From contig CACWXY010000030.1 in assembly GCA_902764915.1 (NCBI GenBank), forward strand, positions 1 to 46,954: a stretch of 46,954 nt of DNA. The letters are read 5' to 3'. The notes beneath the pieces are model-generated. The model did not search any database and was not told the origin of the DNA. It saw only the letters and a list, made by a program, of their open reading frames with translations. Below, in pieces: positions 8,422 to 15,699 of the stretch; the stretch's first letter is position 1; each line of letters starts with the position of its first letter. The stretch comes from an uncultured Eubacteriales bacterium (GTDB lineage Bacteria > Bacillota > Clostridia > Christensenellales > Aristaeellaceae). A program made the position numbers and the translations under genes.

Positions 8422-8476
8422 TAGCCTCCCTGTTTAAGTGATCTCCAAAACATAAACAGCCAGTTTAAAAAAACGC

Positions 8477-8520
8477 TTAAGATGGTGCAATAGATGGGCG
8501 TGCAGCGACCACCATCTTAA
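8477..8520 (-). terminator. inverted repeat and T-tract in the divergent regulatory region
   Basis: Perfect 11-base arms (TTAAGATGGTG / CACCATCTTAA, allowing the outer bases) enclose 22 bases. On the minus strand the right-hand copy is followed by GCG and seven T, the form of a rho-independent terminator. It lies upstream of the operon promoter, so it may insulate the operon from antisense transcription of the XRE gene. The repeat could equally be a DNA operator for the XRE protein. Confidence 0.5.
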
Positions 8521-8529
8521 AAAGTTAAG

Positions 8530-8558
8530 TTGCTATGTGCAAAACCTGACGGTAATAT
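8530..8558 (+). promoter_or_regulatory. candidate promoter of the XRE regulator
   Basis: TTGCTA (8530-8535), a 17-base spacer and TAATAT (8553-8558) lie about 43 bases before the ATG of the regulator. The adjacent inverted repeat ending at 8520 is well placed for autoregulation. Confidence 0.5.
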
Positions 8559-8600
8559 GCTGCTACCTATAGCGGGCCTCACAGAAAGGAAGGTATATCT

Positions 8601-8942
8601 ATGGCCCTCGACTACGACAGTATAGGTAAGCGCATCAAACGATACAGAATGGATAAGAAGATGTCCCAGGAGGATCTTGGAGAAATCATTCATGCCACAC
8701 CCGTCTATCTCAGTTACATTGAAAACGGAAGCCGTTCTCCTAGCCTTGAGCTCCTGGTCATGATTGCCAATGCTCTGGACGTTTCGGCAGATGATCTCCT
8801 CACGGACAATCTCAAGCATTCCAGTTCTCCGGTCGGCACGGAAATCCATGATCTGCTGCTCGACTGCAACAACGATGAAAAAGCCATCCTCACCAAGACG
8901 GTCAAGTTCCTGAAGGCCACCTTGGTAGAGTACGGCGTCTAA
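8601..8942 (+). CDS. XRE-family transcriptional regulator (113 aa)
   Basis: Residues 7-65 form a Cro/C1-type helix-turn-helix (IGKRIKRYRMDKKMSQEDLG, VYLSYIENGSRSPSLELL), typical of small repressors. The C-terminal 40 residues (DLLLDCNNDEKAILTKTVKFLKATL) are probably a dimerisation helix pair. The ribosome site GGAAGG precedes the ATG. It is divergent from the ATPase-recombinase operon and is the only plus-strand gene in the element-rich part of the window. I infer that it represses both its own promoter and the operon, as in the control switches of integrative elements. Confidence 0.85.
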   Translation: MALDYDSIGKRIKRYRMDKKMSQEDLGEIIHATPVYLSYIENGSRSPSLELLVMIANALDVSADDLLTDNLKHSSSPVGTEIHDLLLDCNNDEKAILTKTVKFLKATLVEYGV

Positions 8943-8955
8943 GCAATAAAAAAAC

Positions 8956-9020
8956 GCCCGCGTAGGTGGGCAGGTGCATCCTTGATTCTCTCAATGGGTG
9001 CTTCTGTCCTCTACACGGGC
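8956..9020 (-). terminator. terminator between the XRE gene and the 9037 gene
   Basis: The arms GCCCGCGTAG and CTACACGGGC pair at nine of ten positions, and the T-run is on the minus strand (A-run at 8948-8954). It ends the minus-strand gene at 9037-9411 and lies immediately after the convergent XRE gene. Its layout is very like the structures at 3594 and 9523. Confidence 0.75.
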
Positions 9021-9036
9021 AGCTTTCTGTGATTCC

Positions 9037-9411
9037 CTATTTTACAGCCTTCCAGCAATCTACGATATAGTCATCAAAGGCCACGGGCATCGTCTTTATG
9101 TACTCAGACCCTGACAAGTGTGGCAGGGTTTCTTCTCGGAAACGCACGACACTCCTCCTGAAGAAATCATCCGCGTCCTCTGTGCCGACTTGCTCCATAC
9201 CCACAACCGCCAGAAACTTTGCGCTGTCGATCACAGAGGCAAGTTTCTCATGGTCTATCACAAATTCCGCGCCATCTTCCCTCACCAAATCGTTCATGGT
9301 CTCCCACAGTGCTTCCGGCTGGAGCTGCTGTAGATAAAACTTCACGATGGCGGCAACGATGAGATCCGGCACCGTGAATCCATAGTCCTCAACGCTAATG
9401 TGTTCCAGCAT
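9037..9411 (-). CDS. hypothetical protein (124 aa)
   Basis: I do not recognise this family. It begins MLEHISVEDYGFTVPDL behind a GGGAGGAACG ribosome site. It is acidic and mainly helical in appearance, has no signal peptide or transmembrane segment, and has one cysteine near the end (VDCWKAVK). It is a single-gene transcription unit between two terminators (9523 and 8956). The 110-base region upstream contains the perfect palindrome TTGCA-CAT-TGCAA (9480-9492), a candidate operator. The position suggests cargo of a mobile element. The sequence gives no function. Confidence 0.55.
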   Translation of the reverse strand: MLEHISVEDYGFTVPDLIVAAIVKFYLQQLQPEALWETMNDLVREDGAEFVIDHEKLASVIDSAKFLAVVGMEQVGTEDADDFFRRSVVRFREETLPHLSGSEYIKTMPVAFDDYIVDCWKAVK

Positions 9412-9522
9412 TTCGACGTTCCTCCCTCAAAGTGGTAATGTGTCTAAGTTCGCTGTCGTCACGAGAATACTCCGCAGTTTTGCACATTGCAATATCATGG
9501 AAAAGTCACCAATAAAAAAAGT

Positions 9523-9568
9523 GCCCGCCAAGCAATGTGCATCTATACCTTGCACACGCTCAGCGGGC
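9523..9568 (-). terminator. terminator of the distal recombinase unit
   Basis: Outer arms GCCCGC/GCGGGC and inner TGTGCA/TGCACA form a long two-part stem, followed on the minus strand by seven T (A-run 9514-9520). It closes the transcript of the recombinases at 12291-9581. Its flank shares AACTGAATA with the terminator at 3594. Confidence 0.8.
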
Positions 9569-9580
9569 TATATATTCAGT

Positions 9581-10792
9581 TCAGGCGCTGACTCGTGCGC
9601 GGCCGGGATGCACTTCCATACCGTCCATCAGAATATCCACTCGGTCCAGCTTTGCAGCATTGTCTTCGTTGATCGTCGTTCCCAGTTCTTCTGCCACCTG
9701 CTCCAGGAGCTCTGTTTCCCGGATGGTGCGCATCCGGCAGCCGTTGCCCTTTCTGCCAAGGTGGCGGTCACGGCATTCCCAGGCTTTGTATTTGACCCCA
9801 TCGTAGCCGGTCATCGTCCTGCGGGTCATCGGAGAACCGCAGCAGCCGCAGAACACTTTGCCATAAAGGAAATGCGTCCGGCCGCCGTGGTACTTGACTC
9901 CGTTTTCAAAATCCTCGCGCCTTGCCCTAAGCTTGTCCTGTACGGCGTTCCATTCCGTCCTGCAGATAATAGCTTTATGATCATCTTTCAGGTACTTGCT
10001 CTCAAAGGGAATCCGGGTATCCGGCTGCTTGGTCAGAAAGTTCTTCGGTGCTCTCTTTTGGAGAACCATGTCGCCAACGTAGATCTCGTTCCCAAGGATG
10101 TACAGGATACCAGGGGCCGTGATCTGTTTGCCATTCTTCCCAGTCAAGCCGATCTCTGTCAGCGTTGCCGCAATGGTCCCCGGCTCCTTGCCTTCCAGAT
10201 AAAGGGCATAGATGATTTCTACCACCTTTGCGTCCTGGTTCGGTACCAGCTTGCCGTCCTGGGAATCGTAGCCGAGCACACGGTTGTTCCCCAGATTGTA
10301 CTCCCCGCGCTTGAAGCGTTCCCGGTAACCCCACTTCACGTTTTCGGAGATGGACCGGCTTTCATCCTGGGCAATGGCGGAGAGGAAGGAAAACATCATG
10401 GAGCAGGATGGATCGCCGGTGTCCAGGTTCTCTTTCTCAAAGTGCACGTCCACGCCGTTGCCGTGGAGCATCCGGGCGTACCGCTGGCAATCCACGATGT
10501 TTCGGGAGAATCGGGAGATGGATTTCACCAGGATGTAGTCCACCTTCCCGCTCAGCGCATCCCGGATCAGCTTCTGGAAGCCCGGCCGGTTTTCCGCTTT
10601 CGTGCCGGATTTCTCATCTGAATAGATCCCTGCGAACTCCCAGTCTTCATTGGCTTCGATGAGATTCCCATAGTAGCTCATCTGGGTCTCTAAGCTGTCC
10701 TCCTGCTCTTCCAGCAGCGTGGATACACGGCAGTAAGCGGCTACCCGTTTCTTGTGTTGGTCTCTGGCCCTGGGAATATGCGTAAACTTCAT
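9581..10792 (-). CDS. large serine recombinase (403 aa)
   Basis: Cuts and rejoins DNA through a covalent serine intermediate. The resolvase domain (about 16-165) has nucleophile S24 in AAYCRVST, SISRFSRN and AQDESRSIS. The recombinase domain (about 170-300) is followed by a zinc ribbon (FCGCCGSPMTRR....WECRDR....GC). The C-terminus after the ribbon is short, about 60 residues, compared with phage integrases, and the coiled coil that controls directionality is not evident. It overlaps the upstream recombinase by ATGA, so the two are translated together. It may be the integrase of the adjacent prophage or a partner in a multi-recombinase reaction. Confidence 0.9.
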   Translation of the reverse strand: MKFTHIPRARDQHKKRVAAYCRVSTLLEEQEDSLETQMSYYGNLIEANEDWEFAGIYSDEKSGTKAENRPGFQKLIRDALSGKVDYILVKSISRFSRNIVDCQRYARMLHGNGVDVHFEKENLDTGDPSCSMMFSFLSAIAQDESRSISENVKWGYRERFKRGEYNLGNNRVLGYDSQDGKLVPNQDAKVVEIIYALYLEGKEPGTIAATLTEIGLTGKNGKQITAPGILYILGNEIYVGDMVLQKRAPKNFLTKQPDTRIPFESKYLKDDHKAIICRTEWNAVQDKLRARREDFENGVKYHGGRTHFLYGKVFCGCCGSPMTRRTMTGYDGVKYKAWECRDRHLGRKGNGCRMRTIRETELLEQVAEELGTTINEDNAAKLDRVDILMDGMEVHPGRARVSA

Positions 10793-12291
10793 GCGGTTTC
10801 AGCCTCCTTCTTTGCTTCCTGTCTTTTGAGGTAATTGTTGTAGCACTCCGCCACGTAGGCCGGATGGTCGCGGTCCTTCACCACACCCGAGTGCACCGTC
10901 GTAATCAGGCCGCAGCGCCAGTAAACGCGCACCGTGCGGTCGTCGGTCGCATCTTCGCCAAGAGCCGCCAGTCGCTGGTACTCTCGCGGCGTTTTACTGT
11001 GCGCTCCGAAAGCGATGTGATCGATCAGGTCGTCCACCCACCAGAAGTCCACCTTCTTCAGTATCGGGTTTTCCTTCTTGATCTCCATGGTCTTCTTGGC
11101 AGCCGCTCCGAACTTCGGACTGTTCAGCTTCTCGCAGACCTTGTTCACATCCAGCTTCTTATAGGCTTCCAGGAGCGCCTGCTCTACCAGATTTGAGCGC
11201 ATGATGAAACTGTGGCAGGCGTCGTCGCCCCGCTCACAAGACCATCCGGAACCGCGAACACTCTGCACCGGGATGCTCCGCTGATAAAGGGTAGAACCGC
11301 AGCAGGGGCAGCGGAGCTTATCTCCCAGTGGGTACTGAATGCAAGCACCCATCACCTCGTCTGCCCGGCTGTGCTGCATTCTCCGCATGGAGCGGATCTT
11401 CTGCACTCGCTCAAACTGGCTTCTTGAAATGATGGGTGTGTGATGGTTTTCGATATAGTAAGAGGGGATCTCCGTATGATCGTTCCGGATCGCCTTGTGT
11501 GTGAGGTGATCTTCCACGAAGAACTTCTGCAAGAGAATGTCCCCGATGTAGCGCTCATTCATCAGCATGGTCTGCACCGCCGACTGGCACCAGGTGTCCG
11601 TCCCGTTGGGGCTCTTGATGTGACGGGCTTCCATGTACTTTCGGATTTCGCCGATGCTGGAGCCATGCTCATAAAGCCAGAACACCTTCTGCACCACCGC
11701 CGCCTGATCCGGCACGATCTGGTATTCGCCCTTGCTGTTCTTCTCGTACCCATACAAGCGGCACCATCGGGTGACGCCTTCTTCAAACCGCTTCCGGATG
11801 CCCCACATCGTATTTTCGGAAATGGAGCGGCTTTCCTCCTGAGCGAAGGCGGCAAGGACGGTCAGGAGCATCTCCGAGAAGGCCGTCCTTGTATCGATTC
11901 TGTTGCTCTCAAAGATGATGTTGACCCCCATGTTTCTGAGCTTCCGCACATAGGTCAGGCACTCCAGGGTGTTCCTGGCAAATCGGCTGATCGATTTGGT
12001 AATCACAAGGTCGATCAGTCCAGCCTCGCATTCCTCGATCATCTGCAGGAACTCCGGCCGCTTCTCCGCGCTGGTTCCTGTAATGCCCTCATCGGCGTAG
12101 ATGCCCGCCAGCGTCCATTCAGGATTCGATTGAATCAATTGTGTATAGGTCCTTACCTGCCCATCAAAGCTGGTCCGCTGATCTTGCGTATCCGTGGATA
12201 CCCGGCAGTAGGCTGCTACACGGAGCTTTTCCGGTGTTTTCCTTTGGATCTCTTTAACGGGGTCCAGGATAATCTTTTCTATTTTACTCAT
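10789..12291 (-). CDS. large serine recombinase (500 aa)
   Basis: Resolvase domain about 24-175 with nucleophile S32 (AAYCRVSTDT), SISRFARN and QEESRSIS. The recombinase domain (about 180-310) contains GSSIGEIRKYMEARH. The zinc ribbon is CPCCGSTLYQR....WSCERGDDAC, followed by about 130 residues ending in a WWVDDLIDHIAFG helix and an RVYWRCGLITTV strand pair. That same C-terminal pattern recurs in the recombinase at 12480-13985, so these two are close paralogues. It is the first gene of the two-gene unit driven from a TTGACG/GAATAT promoter at 12360-12388. Target site unknown. Confidence 0.9.
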   Translation of the reverse strand: MSKIEKIILDPVKEIQRKTPEKLRVAAYCRVSTDTQDQRTSFDGQVRTYTQLIQSNPEWTLAGIYADEGITGTSAEKRPEFLQMIEECEAGLIDLVITKSISRFARNTLECLTYVRKLRNMGVNIIFESNRIDTRTAFSEMLLTVLAAFAQEESRSISENTMWGIRKRFEEGVTRWCRLYGYEKNSKGEYQIVPDQAAVVQKVFWLYEHGSSIGEIRKYMEARHIKSPNGTDTWCQSAVQTMLMNERYIGDILLQKFFVEDHLTHKAIRNDHTEIPSYYIENHHTPIISRSQFERVQKIRSMRRMQHSRADEVMGACIQYPLGDKLRCPCCGSTLYQRSIPVQSVRGSGWSCERGDDACHSFIMRSNLVEQALLEAYKKLDVNKVCEKLNSPKFGAAAKKTMEIKKENPILKKVDFWWVDDLIDHIAFGAHSKTPREYQRLAALGEDATDDRTVRVYWRCGLITTVHSGVVKDRDHPAYVAECYNNYLKRQEAKKEAETA

Positions 12292-12359
12292 TCCTTTGAA
12301 CTCCTTTCTGCTGGGCCTCCCCTAGCGTTTTGCTGTAGGTTATCCCTCGGTGTTAGTGC

Positions 12360-12388
12360 ATATTCGCTCTTTATCCGCCTTACGTCAA
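12360..12388 (-). promoter_or_regulatory. candidate promoter of the 12291-9581 recombinase pair
   Basis: Minus-strand TTGACG (12383-12388), a 17-base spacer and GAATAT (12360-12365) lie about 70 bases upstream of the start, between the preceding terminator and the gene. Just downstream (12340-12350) is TTATCCCTCGG, an 11-mer also found in the repeats near 3413 and 3571. Confidence 0.55.
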
Positions 12389-12443
12389 GCGAATAAGCGA
12401 AGATAAATTGATAACTATTTGTGTCTGAAATACCCATAGAAAA

Positions 12444-12470
12444 AGCCCTCTGATACTAAGTCAGAAGGCT
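12444..12470 (-). terminator. terminator separating the two recombinase units
   Basis: The arms AGCCCTCTGA and TCAGAAGGCT pair with one mismatch around a seven-base loop, followed on the minus strand by five T. It lies ten bases after the stop of the 501-residue recombinase. Confidence 0.8.
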
Positions 12471-12479
12471 TGTTGTGTC

Positions 12480-13985
12480 TTATTTGGCGTCCTGTTTTCG
12501 CCGTACTTCTTCTGTGAGTGCCGGGTAGCGGTCCGGGTAGCGTAACAGGTAACCATCCCACAGAATGGCCTTGTGCCGAGGATGCTGCGAGTCCCGAAGT
12601 ACCCCCGATGGTAGTGTCGTTTCCAGGCCGCACTTCCAGGTGATCGTAACCGTTCGGTCGTCCACGGCTTTTGCGGTAGCTTCTTCCATGAGGGCCAGAT
12701 CTGAAGCCGTATAGCTGTGCTGGCCCAGCGTGATGTCTGTAATCAGATCGTCCAGCCACCAGTATTCGATGGTTTGGAATGCTGGGTACTCCGCCTTCAC
12801 TTTCAGGAGTTTCTCGGCTTCTTCCGCTTTTCGTTTGCTCTTTTGCCCGGTGATCTTCCATACCGACGAAAGGTCCAGCTCGTTGTAAGCTGCGAGGATT
12901 GCCTTCTTCAGAGGGATTGCCATAATCGCAAACTCCCGGCATGCCCCCTCACCTTCACAACAAAAATGGGTATCTACGTTCTGGATCTCCAGGCGTCGGT
13001 GCTTCAGCACATGACCACAATAAGGGCAGCGGAGGAACTTTGCAAAGGGATACTGGGATGGTGTGGACTTCTTTCTCAGCTCCAGAATTACATTGCAGCG
13101 ATTGAACTGATCACGTTGGATAATCGCCTCGTGATGGTTCTTGATGAGCTTACTTGTAAGCTGGCCCTTATTTCGGTATATGCGGTAATCCATGAAGCTC
13201 TTCTTGTAGTATTTCTGGGTCAGCAGATCGCCAGCGTACTTTTCGTTTGAGATCATGTAATGGATACGGGATTCATCCCATATCTTATTCTGCCCATCCG
13301 GCATCGGGTATCCCTTTTCCTTCAACATCCGACAAATTGTCGGCACGGAGGTTCCATGCTCATATTCGTTGAAGATCAGTCGCACAGCCTCTGCCTGCTC
13401 CGGCACGATCTCATAATCATCTCCAACTTTCCGGTATCCGTAGCACTCAATCAGAAGAACATGTCCCTGCTGCAGGCGCTTCCGTTTTCCCCAGCGCACG
13501 TTCTCAGAATGAGAATGACTCTCCTCCTGGGCAAAGGCAGCAAGCACGGTCATAAGCACTTCAGAAAACTGCTTGTCTGTGTCGATGCCTTCTTTCTCGA
13601 AGATGAGCCGGATGCCAAGTCCCTGCAGATGCCGGATGTAATTTACAGCGTCCAGTGTATTCCTGGAAAACCGGGATACGGATTTACAGATGATGGCATC
13701 GATCTTCCCGTTCTCACAATCTTCAATCATCCGGAGGAACTGCGGCCTTCGCTCTGCCTGTGTCCCGGACAGTCCTCTATCGGCATAGATTCCCGCGAAG
13801 GCCCATCCCGGTTCATTCTGTATCTTCTGGGAGTACACCGCCACCTGTGTTTCGTAGCTGGTGTACTGCTCATCTGATTTGGTGGAGACTCGGCAGTAGG
13901 CAGCCACCCGGAGAAGATGTTCTTCCTCCTGCGCCTTATCCTCTGGCGTGAGGATTTTGTTGATCCTCATGCGCTTCTCTGCCAT
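12480..13985 (-). CDS. large serine recombinase (501 aa)
   Basis: Resolvase domain about 26-175 with nucleophile S34 (AAYCRVSTKS), SVSRFSRN and, unusually, QEESHSHSEN where relatives have ESRSIS. The conserved arginine is therefore histidine here. The recombinase domain is followed by a zinc ribbon (CPYCGHVLKHR....FCCEGEGAC) and a C-terminal segment, YWWLDDLITDITLG....ITWKCGLETTL, shared with the 500-residue paralogue. It overlaps the upstream recombinase by 19 bases and is followed by a terminator. The substitution may weaken catalysis. Otherwise all domains are complete. Confidence 0.88.
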   Translation of the reverse strand: MAEKRMRINKILTPEDKAQEEEHLLRVAAYCRVSTKSDEQYTSYETQVAVYSQKIQNEPGWAFAGIYADRGLSGTQAERRPQFLRMIEDCENGKIDAIICKSVSRFSRNTLDAVNYIRHLQGLGIRLIFEKEGIDTDKQFSEVLMTVLAAFAQEESHSHSENVRWGKRKRLQQGHVLLIECYGYRKVGDDYEIVPEQAEAVRLIFNEYEHGTSVPTICRMLKEKGYPMPDGQNKIWDESRIHYMISNEKYAGDLLTQKYYKKSFMDYRIYRNKGQLTSKLIKNHHEAIIQRDQFNRCNVILELRKKSTPSQYPFAKFLRCPYCGHVLKHRRLEIQNVDTHFCCEGEGACREFAIMAIPLKKAILAAYNELDLSSVWKITGQKSKRKAEEAEKLLKVKAEYPAFQTIEYWWLDDLITDITLGQHSYTASDLALMEEATAKAVDDRTVTITWKCGLETTLPSGVLRDSQHPRHKAILWDGYLLRYPDRYPALTEEVRRKQDAK

Positions 13986-14929
13986 GACTGAGCCTCCTTT
14001 GCCGCAATCTTCATTGCCCTGTTCATCAGTGCCTGCTCTGCTTCGCTAAACCTCGTGCGATGAGCCCCAAGCACGACTCTGTCCAAAAGCTCCTGCACCA
14101 CATCATACAATTCCCGACTTACCAGTGCCTCATGGTGACCTTCAATCAGAGTCTGATCTACTTGGCCATGGTTCTTAACCCGCTTCGTCTGGCCATCCCT
14201 GGTGATGACCGTGCATTCCTTGTTGGAAAGATACTCTCCGACGTAAACATTGCTCCGCAGAAGGTTTACCACCGGCCCCTTGTTCCATATCCGTCCGTTG
14301 CCGTCCTCCGCTTCCATTCTGGTCATCTCTTCAGCGATCTCTCCGTAGGTGTGGCACATACCCGCCATGAAAAATGCTTGCCGGACAACCTCCGCCTCGT
14401 GCGGAACAACCTCCCACTTATGCTCTTTGCCGACAGAAACGTATCCATACCGGGCAACATCCCAGGGCTGGCCTCGTTCGATATGCTTCTGACGGCTCCA
14501 GCGCATGTTCTGAGAGATGCTATTACTCTCCTCCTGAGCGATGGTGGCAAGAATACCAAGCATCAGTTCTCCACCCATCTTCTCGGTGTCCAGGTCCTCC
14601 TTTTCAAAGCGTACCGTCACACCGATCTCCAGCAGATGCCGGACGGTTGCAACACACTCCAGCATGTTGCGGGCAAAGCGGGAGATGGACTTTGTGAGAA
14701 CAAGCTGAATCTTCCCGTCTTCACAGTCCTTGATCAGGCGGTTCAGTTCTTTCCTGCCCCGCATGGCGCGTCCGCTTTTTCCATGGTCTCCGTACACCCC
14801 GACGAATTCCATGGTAGGGTCGCTCTTGATGAGATTCTCGTAGTACGCGCACTGCACTTCAAAGGAGCCGTCCTGCGTATCGCTGTTTGTGCTGACGCGG
14901 CAATAAGCCGCTGTTTTGATCTTATCCAT
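13967..14929 (-). CDS. serine recombinase without zinc ribbon (320 aa)
   Basis: Resolvase domain 5-155 with nucleophile S13 (AAYCRVSTNS), SISRFARN and QEESNSIS (the usual arginine is asparagine). A recombinase domain follows to about residue 285. The protein ends with a charged helix, RFSEAEQALMNRAMKIAAKEAQSW, with no cysteine ribbon or long C-terminal domain. It has GGAGGAACGAT upstream of the ATG and overlaps the next gene by 19 bases. It is the first gene of the recombinase series. Lacking the ribbon, it may act only together with a full-length partner; alternatively it is a natural truncation. Confidence 0.87.
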   Translation of the reverse strand: MDKIKTAAYCRVSTNSDTQDGSFEVQCAYYENLIKSDPTMEFVGVYGDHGKSGRAMRGRKELNRLIKDCEDGKIQLVLTKSISRFARNMLECVATVRHLLEIGVTVRFEKEDLDTEKMGGELMLGILATIAQEESNSISQNMRWSRQKHIERGQPWDVARYGYVSVGKEHKWEVVPHEAEVVRQAFFMAGMCHTYGEIAEEMTRMEAEDGNGRIWNKGPVVNLLRSNVYVGEYLSNKECTVITRDGQTKRVKNHGQVDQTLIEGHHEALVSRELYDVVQELLDRVVLGAHRTRFSEAEQALMNRAMKIAAKEAQSWQRSA

Positions 14930-15072
14930 ATCGTTCCTCCAATCTGACCACCTTCCCTTGCGGTCACGTCATGTTCGCTCTGATCTTTGCACATAGCAAG
15001 CGATCATCAAAACTTTTCTGCATCTATTTTCAGTGCAATCGGTATCCGTTGAAACTCGTGTAAAAGAGAAAA

Positions 15073-15100
15073 CGCACCAGAGGATTGCTCCTCCAGTGCG
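15073..15100 (-). terminator. terminator of the duplicated antitoxin gene
   Basis: CGCACCAGAGGA pairs with TCCTCCAGTGCG with about two mismatches, and on the minus strand TTTTCTCTTTT follows. With the promoter at 15623-15651 it makes the antitoxin a single-gene unit. Confidence 0.8.
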
Positions 15101-15122
15101 CTCGTTATTCGTGTGTTTTTCC

Positions 15123-15596
15123 TTACTCTCCCAGGTCCTTCAGCATTTCATCAACCGAGGAATAAGACGTCAGGTTTTCACCTTTCTCCGCTTCCTCCAT
15201 CGCCGCAAGGGTCTCCGCATTCGGTTTCGGGTAGCCTACGCGGAAAGGAATACCCCATTCAGAAAGGCACTTCTCAAAATAGATGTTCACAGCTTCCGGT
15301 ATGGTCATCCCCAGTTCCTGGAACGTGTACTCGATCTGCGCCTTCTTATATGGATCAAGGCGCATAGCAAACTGCACTGTCTTCTGGGTCCGCTCCTTTG
15401 CTGTGGGTACGATGGGCTTTTTCTCTTCGTTCAGCTTAACCTCAAACGGCAGGCCAGCTTCCATGATGCATTTTTCAAAAAAGACGTTCACACCATAGGC
15501 GAGTGTCAGCCCAAGCTCCTGGAAGAACTCCTCCATCTGCTTTTTCTTCTGAGGCTCCATCCGCATATTGAATGTCGCAGATTTCTTGCTGCTCAT
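15123..15596 (-). CDS. tandem-duplicated RelB/DinJ-type antitoxin, no adjacent toxin
   Basis: 157 residues holding two copies of a ribbon-helix-helix RelB/DinJ domain. Residues about 5-52 (ATFNMRMEPQKKKQMEEFF....GLPFEV) and 71-118 (VQFAMRLDPYKKAQIEYTF....GIPFRV) align along their whole length. The tail (AEKGENLTSYSSVDEMLKDL) is the normal toxin-contact end of RelB proteins. Ordinary family members have one copy (~90 residues) and dimerise, so this chain could fold as its own dimer on DNA. GGGGAGG precedes the ATG at 15596. No RelE/YafQ-type gene lies on either side, and a terminator follows, so it is an orphan. It may act as a repressor or as an anti-addiction protein. Confidence 0.85.
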   Translation of the reverse strand: MSSKKSATFNMRMEPQKKKQMEEFFQELGLTLAYGVNVFFEKCIMEAGLPFEVKLNEEKKPIVPTAKERTQKTVQFAMRLDPYKKAQIEYTFQELGMTIPEAVNIYFEKCLSEWGIPFRVGYPKPNAETLAAMEEAEKGENLTSYSSVDEMLKDLGE

Positions 15597-15622
15597 CACT
15601 AAACCTCCCCGTGCTTTTCCTC

Positions 15623-15674
15623 ATTATACGCTTTGATTGTGAACAAATCAAGGCTTTGTATAACATTGTATAAC
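15623..15674 (-). promoter_or_regulatory. promoter and direct-repeat operator of the antitoxin gene
   Basis: Minus-strand TTGATT (15646-15651), a 17-base spacer and a perfect TATAAT (15623-15628) form a strong promoter. The arms TTGATT and AATCAA make an inverted repeat covering the -35 and spacer. Upstream, GTTATACAA occurs twice at 15656-15664 and 15666-15674, exactly ten bases apart. Both could bind the ribbon-helix-helix protein. Confidence 0.75.
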
Positions 15675-15699
15675 TTTTGAAAGCACATAAGAAAGGCGC

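Noticed and set aside
9480..9492. TTGCACATTGCAA as a recombinase attachment core
   Set aside because: No second copy was noticed near the other candidate element ends; kept only as possible operator.
9398..10621. Plus-strand reading frame of about 400 codons opposite a recombinase
   Set aside because: Antisense of a recombinase with all catalytic motifs; no start signal.
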